A stretch of DNA of 64,000 bases from assembly GCF_005217455.1 (NCBI RefSeq), contig NZ_SZPQ01000002.1:310001-374000 (forward strand), written 5' to 3'. Numbering within the stretch: the stretch's first letter is position 1; each line of letters opens with the position of its first letter. Under the pieces are notes generated by a model. The model had not been told where the DNA came from. It was given only the letters and a program-made list of their open reading frames with translations, and did no database searches. This DNA is from Martelella alba. GTDB lineage: Bacteria > Pseudomonadota > Gammaproteobacteria > Enterobacterales > Enterobacteriaceae. Shown here piece by piece: positions 1-10,772 of the stretch. Made by a program: the position numbers and the translations under genes.

Positions 1-1431
1 CAAGGGACAGCGATAATGGTGCCGGCCGATTCTGTCTATGAAACGCGCCTGAAACTGGCCAGCCTCGGCTTGCCTAAAGGGGGCGCGGTGGGCTTTGAAC
101 TGCTGGATAAGGAAAAATTCGGCATCAGCCAGTTCAACGAGCAGATCAACTACCAGCGCGCACTGGAAGGGGAACTGGCCCGGACCATCGAAACACTGGG
201 CCCGGTGCGCTCCGCTCGGGTTCACCTGGCGGTGCCCAAGCCCTCTTTGTTCGTCAGAGAACAGAAAAACCCTACCGCGTCGGTCACGTTGAATCTGCAA
301 CCGGGGCGCGCGCTGGATGACGGCCAGGTCAGCGCCATCGTTTATATGGTTTCCAGCAGCGTTGCCGGTCTCCCCCCCGGCAATGTCACCGTGGTGGACC
401 AACAGGGACATTTACTGACCCAGTCCGACGTCAACGGACGCAATCTCAACGCTACCCAGCTTAAGTACAACAGCGAGCTGGAAAGCCGCTATCAGCGGCG
501 GATTGAAAATATCCTGGCGCCCATGGTCGGCAATGGCAACGTGCATGCCCAGGTCACCGCCCAAATCAATTACGACAGTCAGGAACAGACTGACGAACAT
601 TATCAGCCCAATGGGGGCGACACCAATTCGGCAATACGCTCCCGGCAAACCGATCAGAGCGAGCAGATAGGCGTCACGCCGCCCGGCGGCGTGCCCGGCG
701 CGTTATCCAACGAACCGGCGCCGGCCGCCACCGCGCCCATAGACCGGCAAGCGAGCGTAACCACCGGCGCAACGGCCGCCGGCAACCGCTCGGGCGCCAA
801 CGGACCGACCCGTCCCACCGTGCCCTCCAACACCCATCATGAAGAAACGGTCAATTACGAACTCGATCACAAGGTGGTCCACGTCACCAGTAGCGAGGGC
901 AAGCTGGAGAGACTTTCCGTGGCGGTGGTGGTGAACTATTTGCCGGGCGCCGACGGCAAACCGCCGGTGCCGCTGACGCCGCAGCAAATGACACAAGTGG
1001 AAGATCTGACGCGGGAAGCCATGGGATATTCGGCTGAACGCGGCGATAGTTTGAACGTAGTCAATACGCCTTTTGTCAATGCCGAGGACAATGGAGGCGC
1101 CTTACCCTTCTGGGAACGCGGTGAGTTCTTTGACGGGCTGATGACCGCCGGGCGTTGGCTGCTGGTGCTGCTGGCGGCCTGGATCTTGTGGCGCAGGGCC
1201 GTCCGCCCGCTGGTCAAAGCCCGGCTCGCAACGCCGGCCGTTGAGCCGCCCGCTCCCGCGCCGGTTGAGGATGTGGTCGTGAGGCTCAGCCGGGATCAGC
1301 AGGAAGAAAAGAAACGGGCGCAGCAACGTGAAAATACCGAGGCCCGCAGCCAGCGGGTCCGTGATGTGGCCGACCAGGATCCGCGGATCGTGGCGCTGGT
1401 GATTCGCCAATGGATGAGCAATGAACAATGA
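1..1431 (+). CDS. fliF: FliF flagellar MS-ring protein, 5' end missing
   Basis: FliF forms the inner-membrane MS ring on which rotor, C-ring and export gate are built. The open frame runs in from before base 1, so the first TM segment is cut off. About 477 residues are visible: periplasmic ring-building domains, a Pro/Ala/Thr-rich variable stretch at about window residues 205-280, the second TM segment ([14 protein letters not shown], near base 1160-1200) and the cytoplasmic FliG-binding tail ending in [10 protein letters not shown], as in E. coli. The stop overlaps the fliG start (ATGA-type). It heads the fliFGHIJK operon. Identification is by direct resemblance to enteric FliF along its length. 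Confidence 0.97.
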   Translation, partial: QGTAIMVPADSVYETRLKLASLGLPKGGAVGFELLDKEKFGISQFNEQINYQRALEGELARTIETLGPVRSARVHLAVPKPSLFVREQKNPTASVTLNLQPGRALDDGQVSAIVYMVSSSVAGLPPGNVTVVDQQGHLLTQSDVNGRNLNATQLKYNSELESRYQRRIENILAPMVGNGNVHAQVTAQINYDSQEQTDEHYQPNGGDTNSAIRSRQTDQSEQIGVTPPGGVPGALSNEPAPAATAPIDRQASVTTGATAAGNRSGANGPTRPTVPSNTHHEETVNYELDHKVVHVTSSEGKLERLSVAVVVNYLPGADGKPPVPLTPQQMTQVEDLTREAMGYSAERGDSLNVVNTPFVNAEDNGGALPFWERGEFFDGLMTAGRWLLVLLAAWILWRRAVRPLVKARLATPAVEPPAPAPVEDVVVRLSRDQQEEKKRAQQRENTEARSQRVRDVADQDPRIVALVIRQWMSNEQ

Positions 1432-2420
1432 CAATGACCGGAACTGAAAAAAGCGCCATTTTATTGATGACATTGGGCGAAGATCGCGCGGCGGAGGTGT
1501 TTAAACATCTCTCGGCGCGGGAAGTGCAGCAACTCAGCAGTTCCATGGCCAATATGTCGCAAACCTCGCAACAGCAGTTACTGGAGGTGCTAAAGGAATT
1601 CGAGGCGGAATCGGAGCAATTCGCCGCGCTGAGCATCAACGCCAGCGATTTCCTGCGTTCGGTGCTGGTAAAGGCCCTGGGGGAAGAGCGCGCCTCCAGC
1701 CTGCTGGAGGATATTCTCGAAACCCGGGAAACCACCACCGGCATGGAAACCCTCAATTTCATGGAGCCGCAGAGCGCGGCGGATCTTATCCGCGAAGAGC
1801 ACCCGCAAATCATCGCCACCATCCTGGTGCATCTACGACGCACCCAAGCGGCGGATATTCTGGTTTTGCTGGATGAAAAACTGCGCAACGACGTCATGCT
1901 GCGCATCGCCACCTTCGGCGGCGTACAGCCCGCGGCGCTGGCCGAATTGACCGAAGTGCTTAACGGGCTGCTGGACGGACAGAATCTTAAACGCAGCAAA
2001 ATGGGCGGTATCCGTACCGCGGCGGAGATCATCAACCTGATGAAAACCCACCAGGAAGAATCGGTCATTACCGCGGTGCGGGAATACGATAACGAGCTGG
2101 CGCAAAAAATCATCGATGAGATGTTCCTGTTTGAGAATTTGGTGGATGTCGACGATCGCAGCATCCAGCGCCTGTTGCAGGAAGTGGAGTCGGAATCGCT
2201 GCTTATCGCCCTGAAGAACGCCGCCCCGCCCCTGCGGGAAAAATTCCTGCGCAACATGCCGCAGCGGTCGGCGGAGATCCTGCGCGACGATCTGGCGACC
2301 CGCGGGCCGGTCCGCATGTCCCAGGTGGAAAACGAACAGAAAGCCATTTTGCAAATTGTCCGCCGCTTAGCGGAAAGCGGCGAAATGGCCATTGGCGGTG
2401 GGGAGGATACCTATGTCTGA
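1428..2420 (+). CDS. fliG: FliG rotor/switch protein
   Basis: FliG is the torque-bearing ring of the C-ring; it joins FliF to FliM and meets MotA. 330 residues, normal length. The start [20 protein letters not shown] matches enteric FliG, and the C-terminal domain keeps the charged torque helix (EKFLRNM, then [14 protein letters not shown]) and the GGEDTYV end. The start overlaps the fliF stop by four bases and the end overlaps fliH, so translation is probably coupled. Confidence 0.98.
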   Translation: MTMTGTEKSAILLMTLGEDRAAEVFKHLSAREVQQLSSSMANMSQTSQQQLLEVLKEFEAESEQFAALSINASDFLRSVLVKALGEERASSLLEDILETRETTTGMETLNFMEPQSAADLIREEHPQIIATILVHLRRTQAADILVLLDEKLRNDVMLRIATFGGVQPAALAELTEVLNGLLDGQNLKRSKMGGIRTAAEIINLMKTHQEESVITAVREYDNELAQKIIDEMFLFENLVDVDDRSIQRLLQEVESESLLIALKNAAPPLREKFLRNMPQRSAEILRDDLATRGPVRMSQVENEQKAILQIVRRLAESGEMAIGGGEDTYV

Positions 2421-3105
2421 TGCGTTCAATCACCTGCCCTGGCGGCCCTGGGCCTTAACGGATCTGGCGCAACCGGTACTGCCGCCGGTGCTGCCGGCCC
2501 CGCTGGAGCGGACGGTAGAGGACGAAACGGCCCAACAGACGGCCCTCGACGCCTTGCGCGCGAAAATCCAGGCCGATGCGCAGCGCAACGGTTATGACGA
2601 AGGTTTCAAGAAAGGCCAGTTGGAAGGCTACCAGGCCGGTTTGCGGACCGGACAGGATGAAGGCCGGCAGCAAGTCCACGCCGAACAACAGCCGGCCATC
2701 GCCCAGTTGCAATTGTTGGTCAACGAATTCCAACATACGCTGGACGCGCTGGACAGCGTCATGGCCGATCGTTTGGCGCAATTGGCGCTGTCCGCCGCCA
2801 GGAAAGTCCTGGGCCAGGGGCCGACCGACGATGGCGGCGCCATGCTGCAACAAATTCAGCAATTCCTACAGCAAGATGCGCTGATGAACGGCAAGCCCCA
2901 GTTGCACGTGCACCCTTCAATGATCCCGCTGGTGGAAAAGCACCTGGGCGCAACCCTGAACTTGCATGGCTGGCGCCTGGTGCCGGATGCCGAGGTGCAT
3001 GCCGGCGGGTGTAAAGTCGCCTCTCAGGAGGGGGATTTGGATGCCAGCCTGGCGACACGCTGGCATGAACTGTGCCGTCTTGCGGCGCCGGGTAAACTGT
3101 CATGA
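2413..3105 (+). CDS. fliH: FliH export-ATPase regulator
   Basis: FliH binds and restrains the FliI ATPase and links it to the C-ring. 230 residues. The ATG at 2413 ([10 protein letters not shown]) is chosen over the upstream ATG at 2392 because enteric FliH begins MSDNLPW and a GGGGAGG ribosome site lies at 2399-2405. The N-terminal half has the spaced glycines typical of FliH ([20 protein letters not shown], about residues 61-80); the C-terminal half holds the conserved LHGWRL and [12 protein letters not shown] motifs. It overlaps fliG by 8 bases and fliI by 4. Confidence 0.96.
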   Translation: MSDAFNHLPWRPWALTDLAQPVLPPVLPAPLERTVEDETAQQTALDALRAKIQADAQRNGYDEGFKKGQLEGYQAGLRTGQDEGRQQVHAEQQPAIAQLQLLVNEFQHTLDALDSVMADRLAQLALSAARKVLGQGPTDDGGAMLQQIQQFLQQDALMNGKPQLHVHPSMIPLVEKHLGATLNLHGWRLVPDAEVHAGGCKVASQEGDLDASLATRWHELCRLAAPGKLS

Positions 3106-4460
3106 CGGCGCGCCTCGGACGATGGCTCAAATCGCTGGATGCTGTTGAACAGCGGCTGGCGGGCACGCCCATGGTGCGGCGCTACGGCCGGCTTACCCGC
3201 GCCACCGGGCTTATTATGGAAGCCACCGGTCTGCAATTGCCGCTGGGCGCCTCTTGTCTTATTGAGCGTCAGCACCAGGACGATATTGACGAAATCGATT
3301 GCGAAGTGGTGGGGTTTAATGGCGACAAACTGTTTTTGATGCCGCTGGAGGAAGTGGAAGGCATCGTGCCGGGCGCCCGGGTGTATGCCCGGCTACGCGC
3401 CGACGGGCAAACCGGCAAGCAATTACCGCTTGGTCCCGAATTACTGGGCCGGGTACTGGACGGCAGCGGTCGGCCGCTGGATGAATTGCCCGCGCCGGAC
3501 ACCGGTTATAGCGATTCACTCACCACCCCGCCCGTTAATCCGCTGCAACGCACACCCATCACCCATGTGCTGGACGTGGGCGTGCGCACTATTAATGCGC
3601 TGCTTACCGTGGGCCGTGGTCAGCGTATGGGGTTGTTTGCCGGTTCAGGCGTCGGTAAAAGCGTGCTGCTGGGAATGATGGCGCGCTACACCCAGGCCGA
3701 TGTGATTGTCGTGGGTTTGATTGGCGAACGCGGCCGGGAAGTGAAAGATTTTATCGATAACATCCTCGGCAGCGCGGGGCTGGAGCGCTCGGTCGTGATC
3801 GCCGCCCCGGCGGACGTCTCCCCGCTGCTGCGCATGCAGGGCGCCGCTTACGCCACCCGCATCGCCGAGGATTTTCGCGATCGCGGCTATCATGTGCTGC
3901 TTATTATGGATTCACTCACCCGTTATGCCATGGCGCAACGTGAGATCGCCCTGGCGGTGGGCGAACCGCCGGCCACCAAAGGCTATCCGCCTTCCGTATT
4001 CGCCCGCCTGCCCGCCTTGGTGGAGCGTGCCGGCAATGGCACATCCGGCGGCGGATCCGTTACGGCTTTTTACACCGTGCTGACCGAAGGCGACGATCAG
4101 CAAGATCCCATCGCCGACGCGGCGCGGGCCATTCTGGACGGCCATATTGTGTTATCGCGCCAGTTGGCCGAGGCCGGGCATTATCCGGCTATTGATATTG
4201 AGGCGTCCATCAGTCGCGCCATGACCGCCATCGTCACGCCGCAACAAGAACAGCAGGTCAGACAGTTCAAGCAATTGCTATCGCGCTATCAACGCAATCG
4301 CGACTTGATAAGCGTCGGCGCCTATGCCGCCGGCAGTGACGCTCTACTGGATCGCGCCATCGCGCTCTATCCGACGATAGAAGCGTTTTTGCAACAAGAT
4401 ATGCACACGCGCAGCAGCTATGGCCAAGCTTGCGAACAATTACAGGCGTTAATGAATTAA
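3102..4460 (+). CDS. fliI: FliI flagellum-specific export ATPase
   Basis: FliI is the hexameric F1-beta-like ATPase that assists type III export of flagellar subunits. 452 residues, family-normal. Walker A GSGVGKS lies near residue 183 and Walker B LLIMDSL near 267; [11 protein letters not shown] follows the Walker A strand as expected. The start ATGA overlaps the end of fliH. FliH, FliI and FliJ are consecutive and form the cytoplasmic ATPase complex. Confidence 0.98.
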   Translation: MTARLGRWLKSLDAVEQRLAGTPMVRRYGRLTRATGLIMEATGLQLPLGASCLIERQHQDDIDEIDCEVVGFNGDKLFLMPLEEVEGIVPGARVYARLRADGQTGKQLPLGPELLGRVLDGSGRPLDELPAPDTGYSDSLTTPPVNPLQRTPITHVLDVGVRTINALLTVGRGQRMGLFAGSGVGKSVLLGMMARYTQADVIVVGLIGERGREVKDFIDNILGSAGLERSVVIAAPADVSPLLRMQGAAYATRIAEDFRDRGYHVLLIMDSLTRYAMAQREIALAVGEPPATKGYPPSVFARLPALVERAGNGTSGGGSVTAFYTVLTEGDDQQDPIADAARAILDGHIVLSRQLAEAGHYPAIDIEASISRAMTAIVTPQQEQQVRQFKQLLSRYQRNRDLISVGAYAAGSDALLDRAIALYPTIEAFLQQDMHTRSSYGQACEQLQALMN

Positions 4461-4478
4461 TCCGGTTGAAGAGGTCCG

Positions 4479-4919
4479 ATGAAAAACCAAACACCGCTGG
4501 ATATTTTACGCGAACGGGCGAAAGAAGAAGTGGACCAGGCCGCCATCCGCTTGGGGCAAGTGCGCCAATCCCATCAGTCGGCCAGAAACCAGCTGGAGCA
4601 ATTACAACGATATGAAAACGAATACCGGCAAAAACTGCAACGGGGCATGACCCAGGGAATGGCCTCCGCCAGTTGGTACAACTACCAGCAATTTATCATC
4701 ACCCTTGAAACCGCCATCGAGCAGCATCGCACTTTGTTGGCGCAATGGAGTCAGCGGCTCCAACAGGCGATTCAGTTTTGGCAGGCCAAGCAACAACGAT
4801 TAAATGCGCTGATTACCTTGCATGCCCGTAATCTGCGCATCCAGCAGGTTTATGAAAACCGGCAAGAGCAAAAACGCACGGATGAATTCGCCCAACAGGC
4901 CTTCGTGAGGAAAAACTAA
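4479..4919 (+). CDS. fliJ: FliJ export chaperone/ATPase stalk
   Basis: FliJ is the coiled-coil stalk inserted into the FliI hexamer and an escort for export chaperones. 146 residues, almost wholly helical and rich in Gln, Glu and Arg, as the family requires, starting MKNQTPLDILRERAKEEVDQA. It lies 18 bases after fliI, with an AGAGG ribosome site just upstream, and shares its last base with the fliK start (TAATG). Identified by length, composition, an enteric FliJ-like start and position. Confidence 0.93.
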   Translation: MKNQTPLDILRERAKEEVDQAAIRLGQVRQSHQSARNQLEQLQRYENEYRQKLQRGMTQGMASASWYNYQQFIITLETAIEQHRTLLAQWSQRLQQAIQFWQAKQQRLNALITLHARNLRIQQVYENRQEQKRTDEFAQQAFVRKN

Positions 4920-6358
4920 TGATTACCGCAGCTAGCGAGACGATGCCGATAACGGGCGGTAAGGGTATAACCACCGGCGCGGCGACCAGTTCGGCGGATA
5001 CCAACGATCAAAGCTTCGGCGCCATGCTGGATACCCGCATCGCCGGCAGGCAATCGGCAACCTCCGCCAATGGGCAAGGCGACACCGCCGATAACGGCGC
5101 AACCGCCGCCGACACCGGCGAGAAGGCGACCAAGACCCGAACCGATAGCCGGGAGGCGATGCGTGAAGAACGACAGGCAGCGCAGGATACGGCGGTCAGC
5201 GATAAAACGGCGGCCACCGGCGACAGCGATGCGCAGCAAGCCAATGCCGTCGATCCGGGCAAGGCGACGACGCAACAACAGACCGGGCAGCCGGATCCGG
5301 CCCTTGACGGCAATGCGGCCCAGGCATTGATGGCGCTGCTGGCGCAGGCCGCCGCCGGCGCAACGACCGGCGGCGCGGTCGCCGATAGCGCCGCTTCGGG
5401 CGGGACGGTCGGCGCGAACGACAAAGGCGGCGCCGGAGTCAATGCGCTGACGGCCGCCGCGGTCAGCGCTGCCGGCAACAGCGCGCCGCAACAGCCGGAT
5501 ATCGCCGCGGCAAGCGGCGCGTCCACGGCGGACGGCGCGACGGCCAATGCCGCCAAGCGAGCCATACCCGCCGTGTTGCCGGCCGGCGCCAAGGCGGCGG
5601 CCGGCATTGTCGATACCGGACAGAAAGACAAAACCGCGTCCGATGGAACGGCCGACAAAAATGCCGCCAAGACCGCCGATACCAGCGGCGGCGCGGCATC
5701 GACCGCCCAGACGGCGGATACCGGCGGCAATACCTCGACCGTCGGCGGCCCGACGCAGACCGCCGAGGTACCCACGTTCACGCTGAAAAAGGCCGCTGTC
5801 GCCGTCATGGATGAGACATCCTCATCCCGGATAGACGCCCAACCGGCGGCGACGCCCTCCTTAAGCGCCGCCGGAACGAGCGCCGGCACAACGCCCACCC
5901 CCGCAAGCGCGCTGATAAGCGCGCAACTGGGTAGCGACGAATGGCAGCAGGCCATCGGCCAGCAGGTGATTATGTACAGCCGCAATGGCCAACAAAACGC
6001 CGAGTTGCGGTTACACCCGGAAAGTCTGGGGACAGTGCAGATCAGTTTGCAGGTGGATACCAATAATCAGATGCAAATTCATCTGGCATCCGGACATAGC
6101 CAGGTTCGCGCCGCGCTGGAAGACGCCCTGCCCCAATTGCGCGCGGCGCTGGCCGGCAGCGGGATTAACCTGGGACAGAGCAGTGTGGGCGGCGAATCCA
6201 TGCCCAACTGGACCGCAAGCGGTCAGGACACATCGACGGGCGGGCGCAGTAGCGACGCATTTACCCTTAATGCCATAGCCGGCACGGCCGATAATGGAAT
6301 AATGCCGACGGCGTCGGCCGTCGTCAGCCGCAACATCGGTATAGATACCTTTGCCTGA
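4919..6358 (+). CDS. fliK: FliK hook-length control protein
   Basis: FliK is a secreted ruler that measures hook length and switches export specificity through FlhB. 479 residues, about 100 longer than E. coli FliK. The first 300 residues are low-complexity Ala/Gly/Thr/Asp-rich, as in other FliK rulers, which diverge fast. The conserved FliK C domain starts near residue 335 (DEWQQAIGQQVIMYSRNGQQ) with AELRLHPESLGTVQISL and FLG-type helices. The longer N part may reflect a different hook length. It ends the fliFGHIJK operon; a 148-base gap precedes fliL. Confidence 0.93.
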   Translation: MITAASETMPITGGKGITTGAATSSADTNDQSFGAMLDTRIAGRQSATSANGQGDTADNGATAADTGEKATKTRTDSREAMREERQAAQDTAVSDKTAATGDSDAQQANAVDPGKATTQQQTGQPDPALDGNAAQALMALLAQAAAGATTGGAVADSAASGGTVGANDKGGAGVNALTAAAVSAAGNSAPQQPDIAAASGASTADGATANAAKRAIPAVLPAGAKAAAGIVDTGQKDKTASDGTADKNAAKTADTSGGAASTAQTADTGGNTSTVGGPTQTAEVPTFTLKKAAVAVMDETSSSRIDAQPAATPSLSAAGTSAGTTPTPASALISAQLGSDEWQQAIGQQVIMYSRNGQQNAELRLHPESLGTVQISLQVDTNNQMQIHLASGHSQVRAALEDALPQLRAALAGSGINLGQSSVGGESMPNWTASGQDTSTGGRSSDAFTLNAIAGTADNGIMPTASAVVSRNIGIDTFA

Positions 6359-6383
6359 CGCCGCAAACGGGTGAGCTTAGGCA

Positions 6384-6433
6384 AATTATCCCGCCTATTC
6401 GCCCCATTGAATCGCGCGGCAGACGGGATAATT
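6384..6433. repeat. 10-bp perfect inverted repeat in the fliK-fliL gap
   Basis: AATTATCCCG at 6384-6393 and CGGGATAATT at 6424-6433 are exact reverse complements with a 30-base loop. No U-run follows on the + strand, so it is not a classical terminator; it lies 74 bases before fliL and could be an mRNA processing stem or an operator. Confidence 0.6.
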
Positions 6434-6506
6434 GTCTATAACAACCGGCATTTAGCGGCATGCGCAAAGGAAATATGTCGTTACGCTATAGGAATACCGA
6501 AACGCT

Positions 6507-6992
6507 ATGTCTCAAAATGTGCTTCCTTCGGCCAGGAAACCATCGAAATGGAAATGGGTACTGATCATCATCGTTCTTTTAGCCGCCTGTGGCGCGGGCG
6601 GTTATTACTGGTGGCGGCACCCCGAGATCAGTGGATGGATGAAGAGAACCACGACGCCCCCGCCGCCGCCCGCGCCGATTTTTCTGGCGCTGGATACGTT
6701 TACGGTAAACCTGGTCAATCCGACCAATGATCCCGAACGCGTATTGTATATCGGCGTGACTCTCCGACTGCCCGATGAAGCGACGCGCAAACGGCTGAAT
6801 GAATACCTGCCGGCGGTGCGCAGCCGGCTTATCATGCTGCTCTCGCGACAGGATGCGGATGCGCTGGCCAGCGTCCAGGGCAAGCAACAGTTGATACAAC
6901 AAATCAAACAGGTGCTGAGCGTACCTTACGTCAACGGGCAGGCGGGGCCGGTCGTCGACGATGTGCTGTTCACCGCCTTTATATTGCGTTAA
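6507..6992 (+). CDS. fliL: FliL basal-body/stator-associated membrane protein
   Basis: FliL is a single-pass inner-membrane protein that surrounds the stator and supports torque under load. 161 residues: short cytoplasmic start, TM segment at about residues 15-36 ([22 protein letters not shown]), a Pro-rich spacer (PPPPPAP) and the periplasmic FliL domain ending [12 protein letters not shown]. It starts a second block, fliLMNOPQR, which in enterics has its own FlhDC-dependent promoter; the 148-base gap upstream is compatible with that, though no clear promoter was recognised. Confidence 0.96.
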   Translation: MSQNVLPSARKPSKWKWVLIIIVLLAACGAGGYYWWRHPEISGWMKRTTTPPPPPAPIFLALDTFTVNLVNPTNDPERVLYIGVTLRLPDEATRKRLNEYLPAVRSRLIMLLSRQDADALASVQGKQQLIQQIKQVLSVPYVNGQAGPVVDDVLFTAFILR

Positions 6993-6997
6993 TCACT

Positions 6998-8005
6998 ATG
7001 AGCGATAGCAACAGCATTTTATCCCAGGCCGAAATCGACGCCTTGCTTAACGGCGATGACAATGTGCAATCACCGGTGAGCAACGGCGTCGATACCGACG
7101 TCAAACCCTACGATCCCAATACGCAGCGACGGGTGGTGCGCGAGCGGCTGCAAGCGCTGGAGATTATCAATGAGCGCTTCGCGCGGACGTTTCGCATGGG
7201 GTTATTTAATCTGTTGCGCCGCAGCCCGGATATCACGGTCGGCGCCATCAAGATTCAGCCGTACCATGACTTCGCCCGCAATCTTCCGGTACCCACCAAC
7301 TTGAATCTTATCCACCTCAAGCCGTTGCGGGGCACGGCGTTGTTCGTGTTCTCGCCAAGCCTGGTTTTTATCGCGGTGGATAACTTGTTCGGCGGCGACG
7401 GCCGATTCCCGATCAAGGTGGAGGGACGGGAGTTCACCCATACCGAGCAGCGGGTGATCCGGCGCATGCTGAAGTTGGCGTTGGAAGGGTATGAAGATGC
7501 CTGGAACGCCATTTACAAACTCAACGTGGAATACGTCCGCGCCGAAATGCAGGTGAAGTTCACCAATATCACCACTTCCCCCAACGATATCGTGGTCACC
7601 ACGCCATTTCATGTGGAGATCGGGTCGATGGTGGGGGAATTCTATATTTGTATTCCCTTTTCCATGATTGAACCCTTGCGGGAGCTGTTGACGAACCCGC
7701 CGCTGGAAAATTCCCGGGTGGAGGATCAGAGTTGGCGGGAAAATCTGGTCAAGCAGGTGCAGCACTCGGAATTGGAATTGGTGGCCAATTTCGCGGAAAT
7801 CCCCCTTCGGCTATCGGAAATCCTGACATTGTCGCCGGGCGATGTGCTGCCCATCGACAAACCCGACTACCTGATAGCCCATGTGGATGGCGTACCGGTG
7901 CTGACCGGCACTTACGGTACCTTGAATGGCCAGTATGCCCTAAGCGTAAAGCAACTGATCAATCCCGTATTGAACTCCCTTGATGAGGAACAGCCCGATG
8001 AGTGA
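6998..8005 (+). CDS. fliM: FliM switch protein
   Basis: FliM is the middle part of the C-ring and the docking site for CheY-P. 335 residues. The N-terminal CheY-binding segment LSQAEIDALL is present at about residues 7-16, followed by a linker, the CheC-like middle domain and a C-terminal FliN-like (SpoA) domain. It follows fliL by five bases and overlaps fliN by eight. Confidence 0.98.
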   Translation: MSDSNSILSQAEIDALLNGDDNVQSPVSNGVDTDVKPYDPNTQRRVVRERLQALEIINERFARTFRMGLFNLLRRSPDITVGAIKIQPYHDFARNLPVPTNLNLIHLKPLRGTALFVFSPSLVFIAVDNLFGGDGRFPIKVEGREFTHTEQRVIRRMLKLALEGYEDAWNAIYKLNVEYVRAEMQVKFTNITTSPNDIVVTTPFHVEIGSMVGEFYICIPFSMIEPLRELLTNPPLENSRVEDQSWRENLVKQVQHSELELVANFAEIPLRLSEILTLSPGDVLPIDKPDYLIAHVDGVPVLTGTYGTLNGQYALSVKQLINPVLNSLDEEQPDE

Positions 8006-8414
8006 TCCCAAGAAACCGTCCGGTGAAGACAAGCCATCCGCCGACGATCTGTGGGCTGAGGCATTCAACGAACAAACCGCGGCCAAGGAGCGACCGGCAT
8101 CCACCGACGGTATCTTCCACCAGTTGACGGCGGACGACGGCAATGGCCCGTTGCAGGATATCGATATGATTATGGATATCCCGATAAAGCTCACCGTCGA
8201 ACTGGGCCGGACCAAAATGACCATCAAGGAACTGCTACGTCTGTCGCAAGGTTCGGTGGTCGCCCTGGACGGCCTGGCGGGCGAGCCGCTGGATATCCTG
8301 ATCAATGGTTATCTGATCGCCCAGGGAGAGGTGGTGGTGGTGGCGGACAAGTATGGGGTGCGTATTACCGATATCATCACGCCATCCGAACGCATGCGCC
8401 GCTTGAGCCGTTAA
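7998..8414 (+). CDS. fliN: FliN switch protein
   Basis: FliN forms the base of the C-ring and a docking site for FliH-FliI. 138 residues from the ATG at 7998 (MSDPKKPSGEDKPSADDLWAE); enteric FliN also starts MSD and reaches DDLWAEAL early, so the in-frame ATG at 7980 is rejected. The C-terminal SpoA domain (LTVELGRTKMTIKELLRL, GVRITDIITPSERMRRLSR) is nearly identical to E. coli. The stop is immediately followed by the fliO ATG. Confidence 0.97.
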   Translation: MSDPKKPSGEDKPSADDLWAEAFNEQTAAKERPASTDGIFHQLTADDGNGPLQDIDMIMDIPIKLTVELGRTKMTIKELLRLSQGSVVALDGLAGEPLDILINGYLIAQGEVVVVADKYGVRITDIITPSERMRRLSR

Positions 8415-8819
8415 ATGAGCGCCGCGCCTTTGCAAACCGCCGCGCATACCGGCGCGGCCGCCGCCCAGGGATTTGACGCCGCCGGCGCGCTGGTGCAGAT
8501 GAGCGCCGCGCTGGGGGGGGTGTTACTGGTTATCGTGCTGGCCGCATGGTGTATTCGCAAACTCGGCCTGACGCCGGCGGCCGGGCAATCACGGCGTCTG
8601 AGGCTGCGGGCCAGTTGCGCGCTGGGACAACGGGAGCGCGTGGTGGTGATTGAAGTCGAAGGCACCTGGCTGGTGCTGGGCGTGACCCCGCAGCAGATTA
8701 CCCCGCTGCATAGCCTGCCGGCGCCGGCAGGGGATGATGACGAAACCCCCTCCGCCCTGGCCGGTGATTTCCGCCAGCGTTTGCGGCAGGTGTTGCTCCG
8801 CACGGGAAAAGCACAATGA
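8415..8819 (+). CDS. fliO: FliO export-gate assembly factor
   Basis: FliO is a small membrane protein that helps assemble the FliP ring of the export gate. 134 residues, poorly conserved as usual: an Ala-rich start, a TM segment at about residues 32-52 ([20 protein letters not shown]) and a cytoplasmic domain with the family pattern of a conserved basic/hydrophobic strand ([29 protein letters not shown]). It lies between fliN and fliP with no gap. Confidence 0.92.
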   Translation: MSAAPLQTAAHTGAAAAQGFDAAGALVQMSAALGGVLLVIVLAAWCIRKLGLTPAAGQSRRLRLRASCALGQRERVVVIEVEGTWLVLGVTPQQITPLHSLPAPAGDDDETPSALAGDFRQRLRQVLLRTGKAQ

Positions 8820-9583
8820 ACATGCATCGGATGCCGTGGATTCCCCGTCCGGGTGTTATAGGGCCCCTGGTCTTGGGATTGTTGTTTGTCGCGCCGCACG
8901 CGTGCGCGCAACTGCCGGGTATCATCAGCCAGCCGCTGGCCGGTGGCGGGCAAAGCTGGTCGCTGCCGGTGCAAACCCTGGTGTTTCTCACCTCGCTGAC
9001 CTTTCTGCCCGCCATATTGCTGCTGATGACCAGCTTCACCCGCATCATCATCGTGCTGGGCCTGCTGCGCAGCGCCATCGGCACGCCTTCCGCGCCGCCG
9101 AATCAGGTGTTGCTGGGCCTGTCCCTGTTTCTGACCTTTTTCGTGATGGCGCCGGTGTTCAATAACATTTACGACAATGCCTACCTTCCCCTCAGCGAAA
9201 ACAAAATCAGTATGCAGCAGGCCCTGGATAAGGGTGCCCGGCCGCTGAAGGCGTTTATGCTGCGCCAGACCCGCGAGGCGGATCTGGCCCTGTTCGCCCG
9301 CCTGGCCAATCAGCCGCCCCTGGACGGTCCGGAAGCGGTACCGATGCGTATCCTGGTCCCCGCTTACGTCACCAGCGAGTTGAAAACGGCTTTTCAAATC
9401 GGCTTTACCATTTTTATCCCTTTTCTGATTATCGATCTGGTGGTGGCCAGCGTGCTGATGGCGCTGGGTATGATGATGGTGCCGCCGGCGACCATCTCGC
9501 TACCGTTCAAACTCATGCTGTTCGTGCTGGTGGACGGCTGGCAATTACTGCTCAGTTCACTGGCGCAGAGTTTTTATACTTAG
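8816..9583 (+). CDS. fliP: FliP export-gate protein
   Basis: FliP is the pentameric core of the flagellar type III export gate. 255 residues with a cleavable signal peptide (hydrophobic stretch then HACAQ near residue 31), unusual for a gate protein but typical of FliP, then four TM segments. Family signatures [17 protein letters not shown]-like ([19 protein letters not shown]) and [20 protein letters not shown] are present. Start overlaps fliO by four bases. Confidence 0.98.
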   Translation: MNMHRMPWIPRPGVIGPLVLGLLFVAPHACAQLPGIISQPLAGGGQSWSLPVQTLVFLTSLTFLPAILLLMTSFTRIIIVLGLLRSAIGTPSAPPNQVLLGLSLFLTFFVMAPVFNNIYDNAYLPLSENKISMQQALDKGARPLKAFMLRQTREADLALFARLANQPPLDGPEAVPMRILVPAYVTSELKTAFQIGFTIFIPFLIIDLVVASVLMALGMMMVPPATISLPFKLMLFVLVDGWQLLLSSLAQSFYT

Positions 9584-9607
9584 TCTTATGCTGACACAGG
9601 CGACGAC

Positions 9608-9877
9608 ATGACTCCGGAATCCGTAATGACCCTTGGCCATCAGGCCATCACTGTGGCGCTGGCGCTAGCCGCGCCGCTGCTGGTGGCGGCATTGCTCAGC
9701 GGGCTGATTATCAGCCTGCTGCAAGCCGCCACCCAGATAAACGAAATGACCTTGTCCTTTATCCCGAAAATCCTGGCGGTGGTCGCCACCGTAGTGATAG
9801 CCGGTCCCTGGATGCTCAATCTGATCCTTGATTATATGCGCACCCTGTTCACCAGCTTACCCTCCCTTGCCGGCTAA
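9608..9877 (+). CDS. fliQ: FliQ export-gate protein
   Basis: FliQ is the small two-TM gate subunit (four copies around FliP-FliR). 89 residues, starting [18 protein letters not shown], with two long hydrophobic helices and the conserved [20 protein letters not shown] segment between them. The fliR ATG follows two bases after its stop. Confidence 0.97.
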   Translation: MTPESVMTLGHQAITVALALAAPLLVAALLSGLIISLLQAATQINEMTLSFIPKILAVVATVVIAGPWMLNLILDYMRTLFTSLPSLAG

Positions 9878-9879
9878 CG

Positions 9880-10659
9880 ATGCTGCAGTTGGACACCGCG
9901 CAGCTGGCTCTGTGGATCGGCCAGTATTTCTGGCCGTTGGTGCGCATACTGGCGTTAATCGCCACCGCGCCGCTGTTTAGCGAGCCGACCATACCGACAC
10001 GGATCAAACTGGGCGTTGGGGCGCTGACCACGCTGCTGGTGGCGCCCGGCCTGCCCCCGGTGCATACCACGCTGTTTTCTGTCGCCGGCTTTTGGCTGGT
10101 GATGAAAGAGCTGCTGATCGGCACCGCGCTGGGCCTGTCCATGCAATTCACCTTCGCCGCCGTGCGAATGGCGGGGGAAGTCATTGGCCTGCAAATGGGA
10201 CTGTCCTTCGCCACGTTTCTCGACCCGGCCAGTGGCCTGAATATGCCTATTCTGGCGCAATTGCTCAACTTGCTGGCAATATTGGTGTTCACCAGCCTTA
10301 ATGGCCATTTGTGGATGATTTCCATCCTGGTCGACAGTTTTCATTCCCTGCCGATTTCCGGCCAGCCGCTGAATGCCAATGCCTTTATGGCCATATGCCG
10401 GGCCGGCGGCACCATTTTTATCAGCGGCCTGATGCTGGCCCTGCCGATGATCACCCTGCTGCTGACCATGAATATCGCTCTCGGCCTGCTTAATCGCGTG
10501 TCGCCGCAGTTGACGGTATTTGTCATCGGCTTTCCCCTCACCTTGACCATCGGCATTTTGACCTTCAGTTTGCTGCTGCCCTTGTTGGCGCCATTTTGCG
10601 AAAAACTGATGGGGGAATCCTTCGATTTACTGGCGGATATTCTGCGCGGCATGTCATAA
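9880..10659 (+). CDS. fliR: FliR export-gate protein
   Basis: FliR is the single gate subunit completing the FliP5-FliQ4-FliR1 pore. 259 residues, strongly hydrophobic with about six membrane segments; conserved features include [20 protein letters not shown] near the start and the [20 protein letters not shown] loop near residue 105. It is the last gene of the + strand fli block and ends convergent to flgL. Confidence 0.97.
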   Translation: MLQLDTAQLALWIGQYFWPLVRILALIATAPLFSEPTIPTRIKLGVGALTTLLVAPGLPPVHTTLFSVAGFWLVMKELLIGTALGLSMQFTFAAVRMAGEVIGLQMGLSFATFLDPASGLNMPILAQLLNLLAILVFTSLNGHLWMISILVDSFHSLPISGQPLNANAFMAICRAGGTIFISGLMLALPMITLLLTMNIALGLLNRVSPQLTVFVIGFPLTLTIGILTFSLLLPLLAPFCEKLMGESFDLLADILRGMS

Positions 10660-10661
10660 GT

Positions 10662-10702
10662 AAAAAAAAAGTATGTCGTCCGGCGGAAACCGGCCGACAT
10701 AC
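10662..10702 (-). terminator. Rho-independent terminator after flgL
   Basis: On the - strand a 13-base stem (GTATGTCG/CGACATAC and CCGG/CCGG with one internal mismatch, 10671-10702) is followed by nine T residues (A-run 10662-10670 on +). It closes the flgKL transcript. Two further GC stems (10704-10735 and 10736-10761) lie between it and flgL and may serve the convergent fliR message. Confidence 0.85.
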
Positions 10703-10772
10703 CAAGGGGGCGTATGGCTACACATCCGCCCCAAGGACCCGCCTGAGCCACCGGACGGGTCTGGTGCCCGGT

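Noticed and set aside
6267-6293. Possible sigma-28 promoter TAATGCCA-N11-GCCGATAA inside the end of fliK
   Set aside because: The -10 is perfect but only 4 of 8 bases match in the -35, and fliL is a class 2 gene in relatives.
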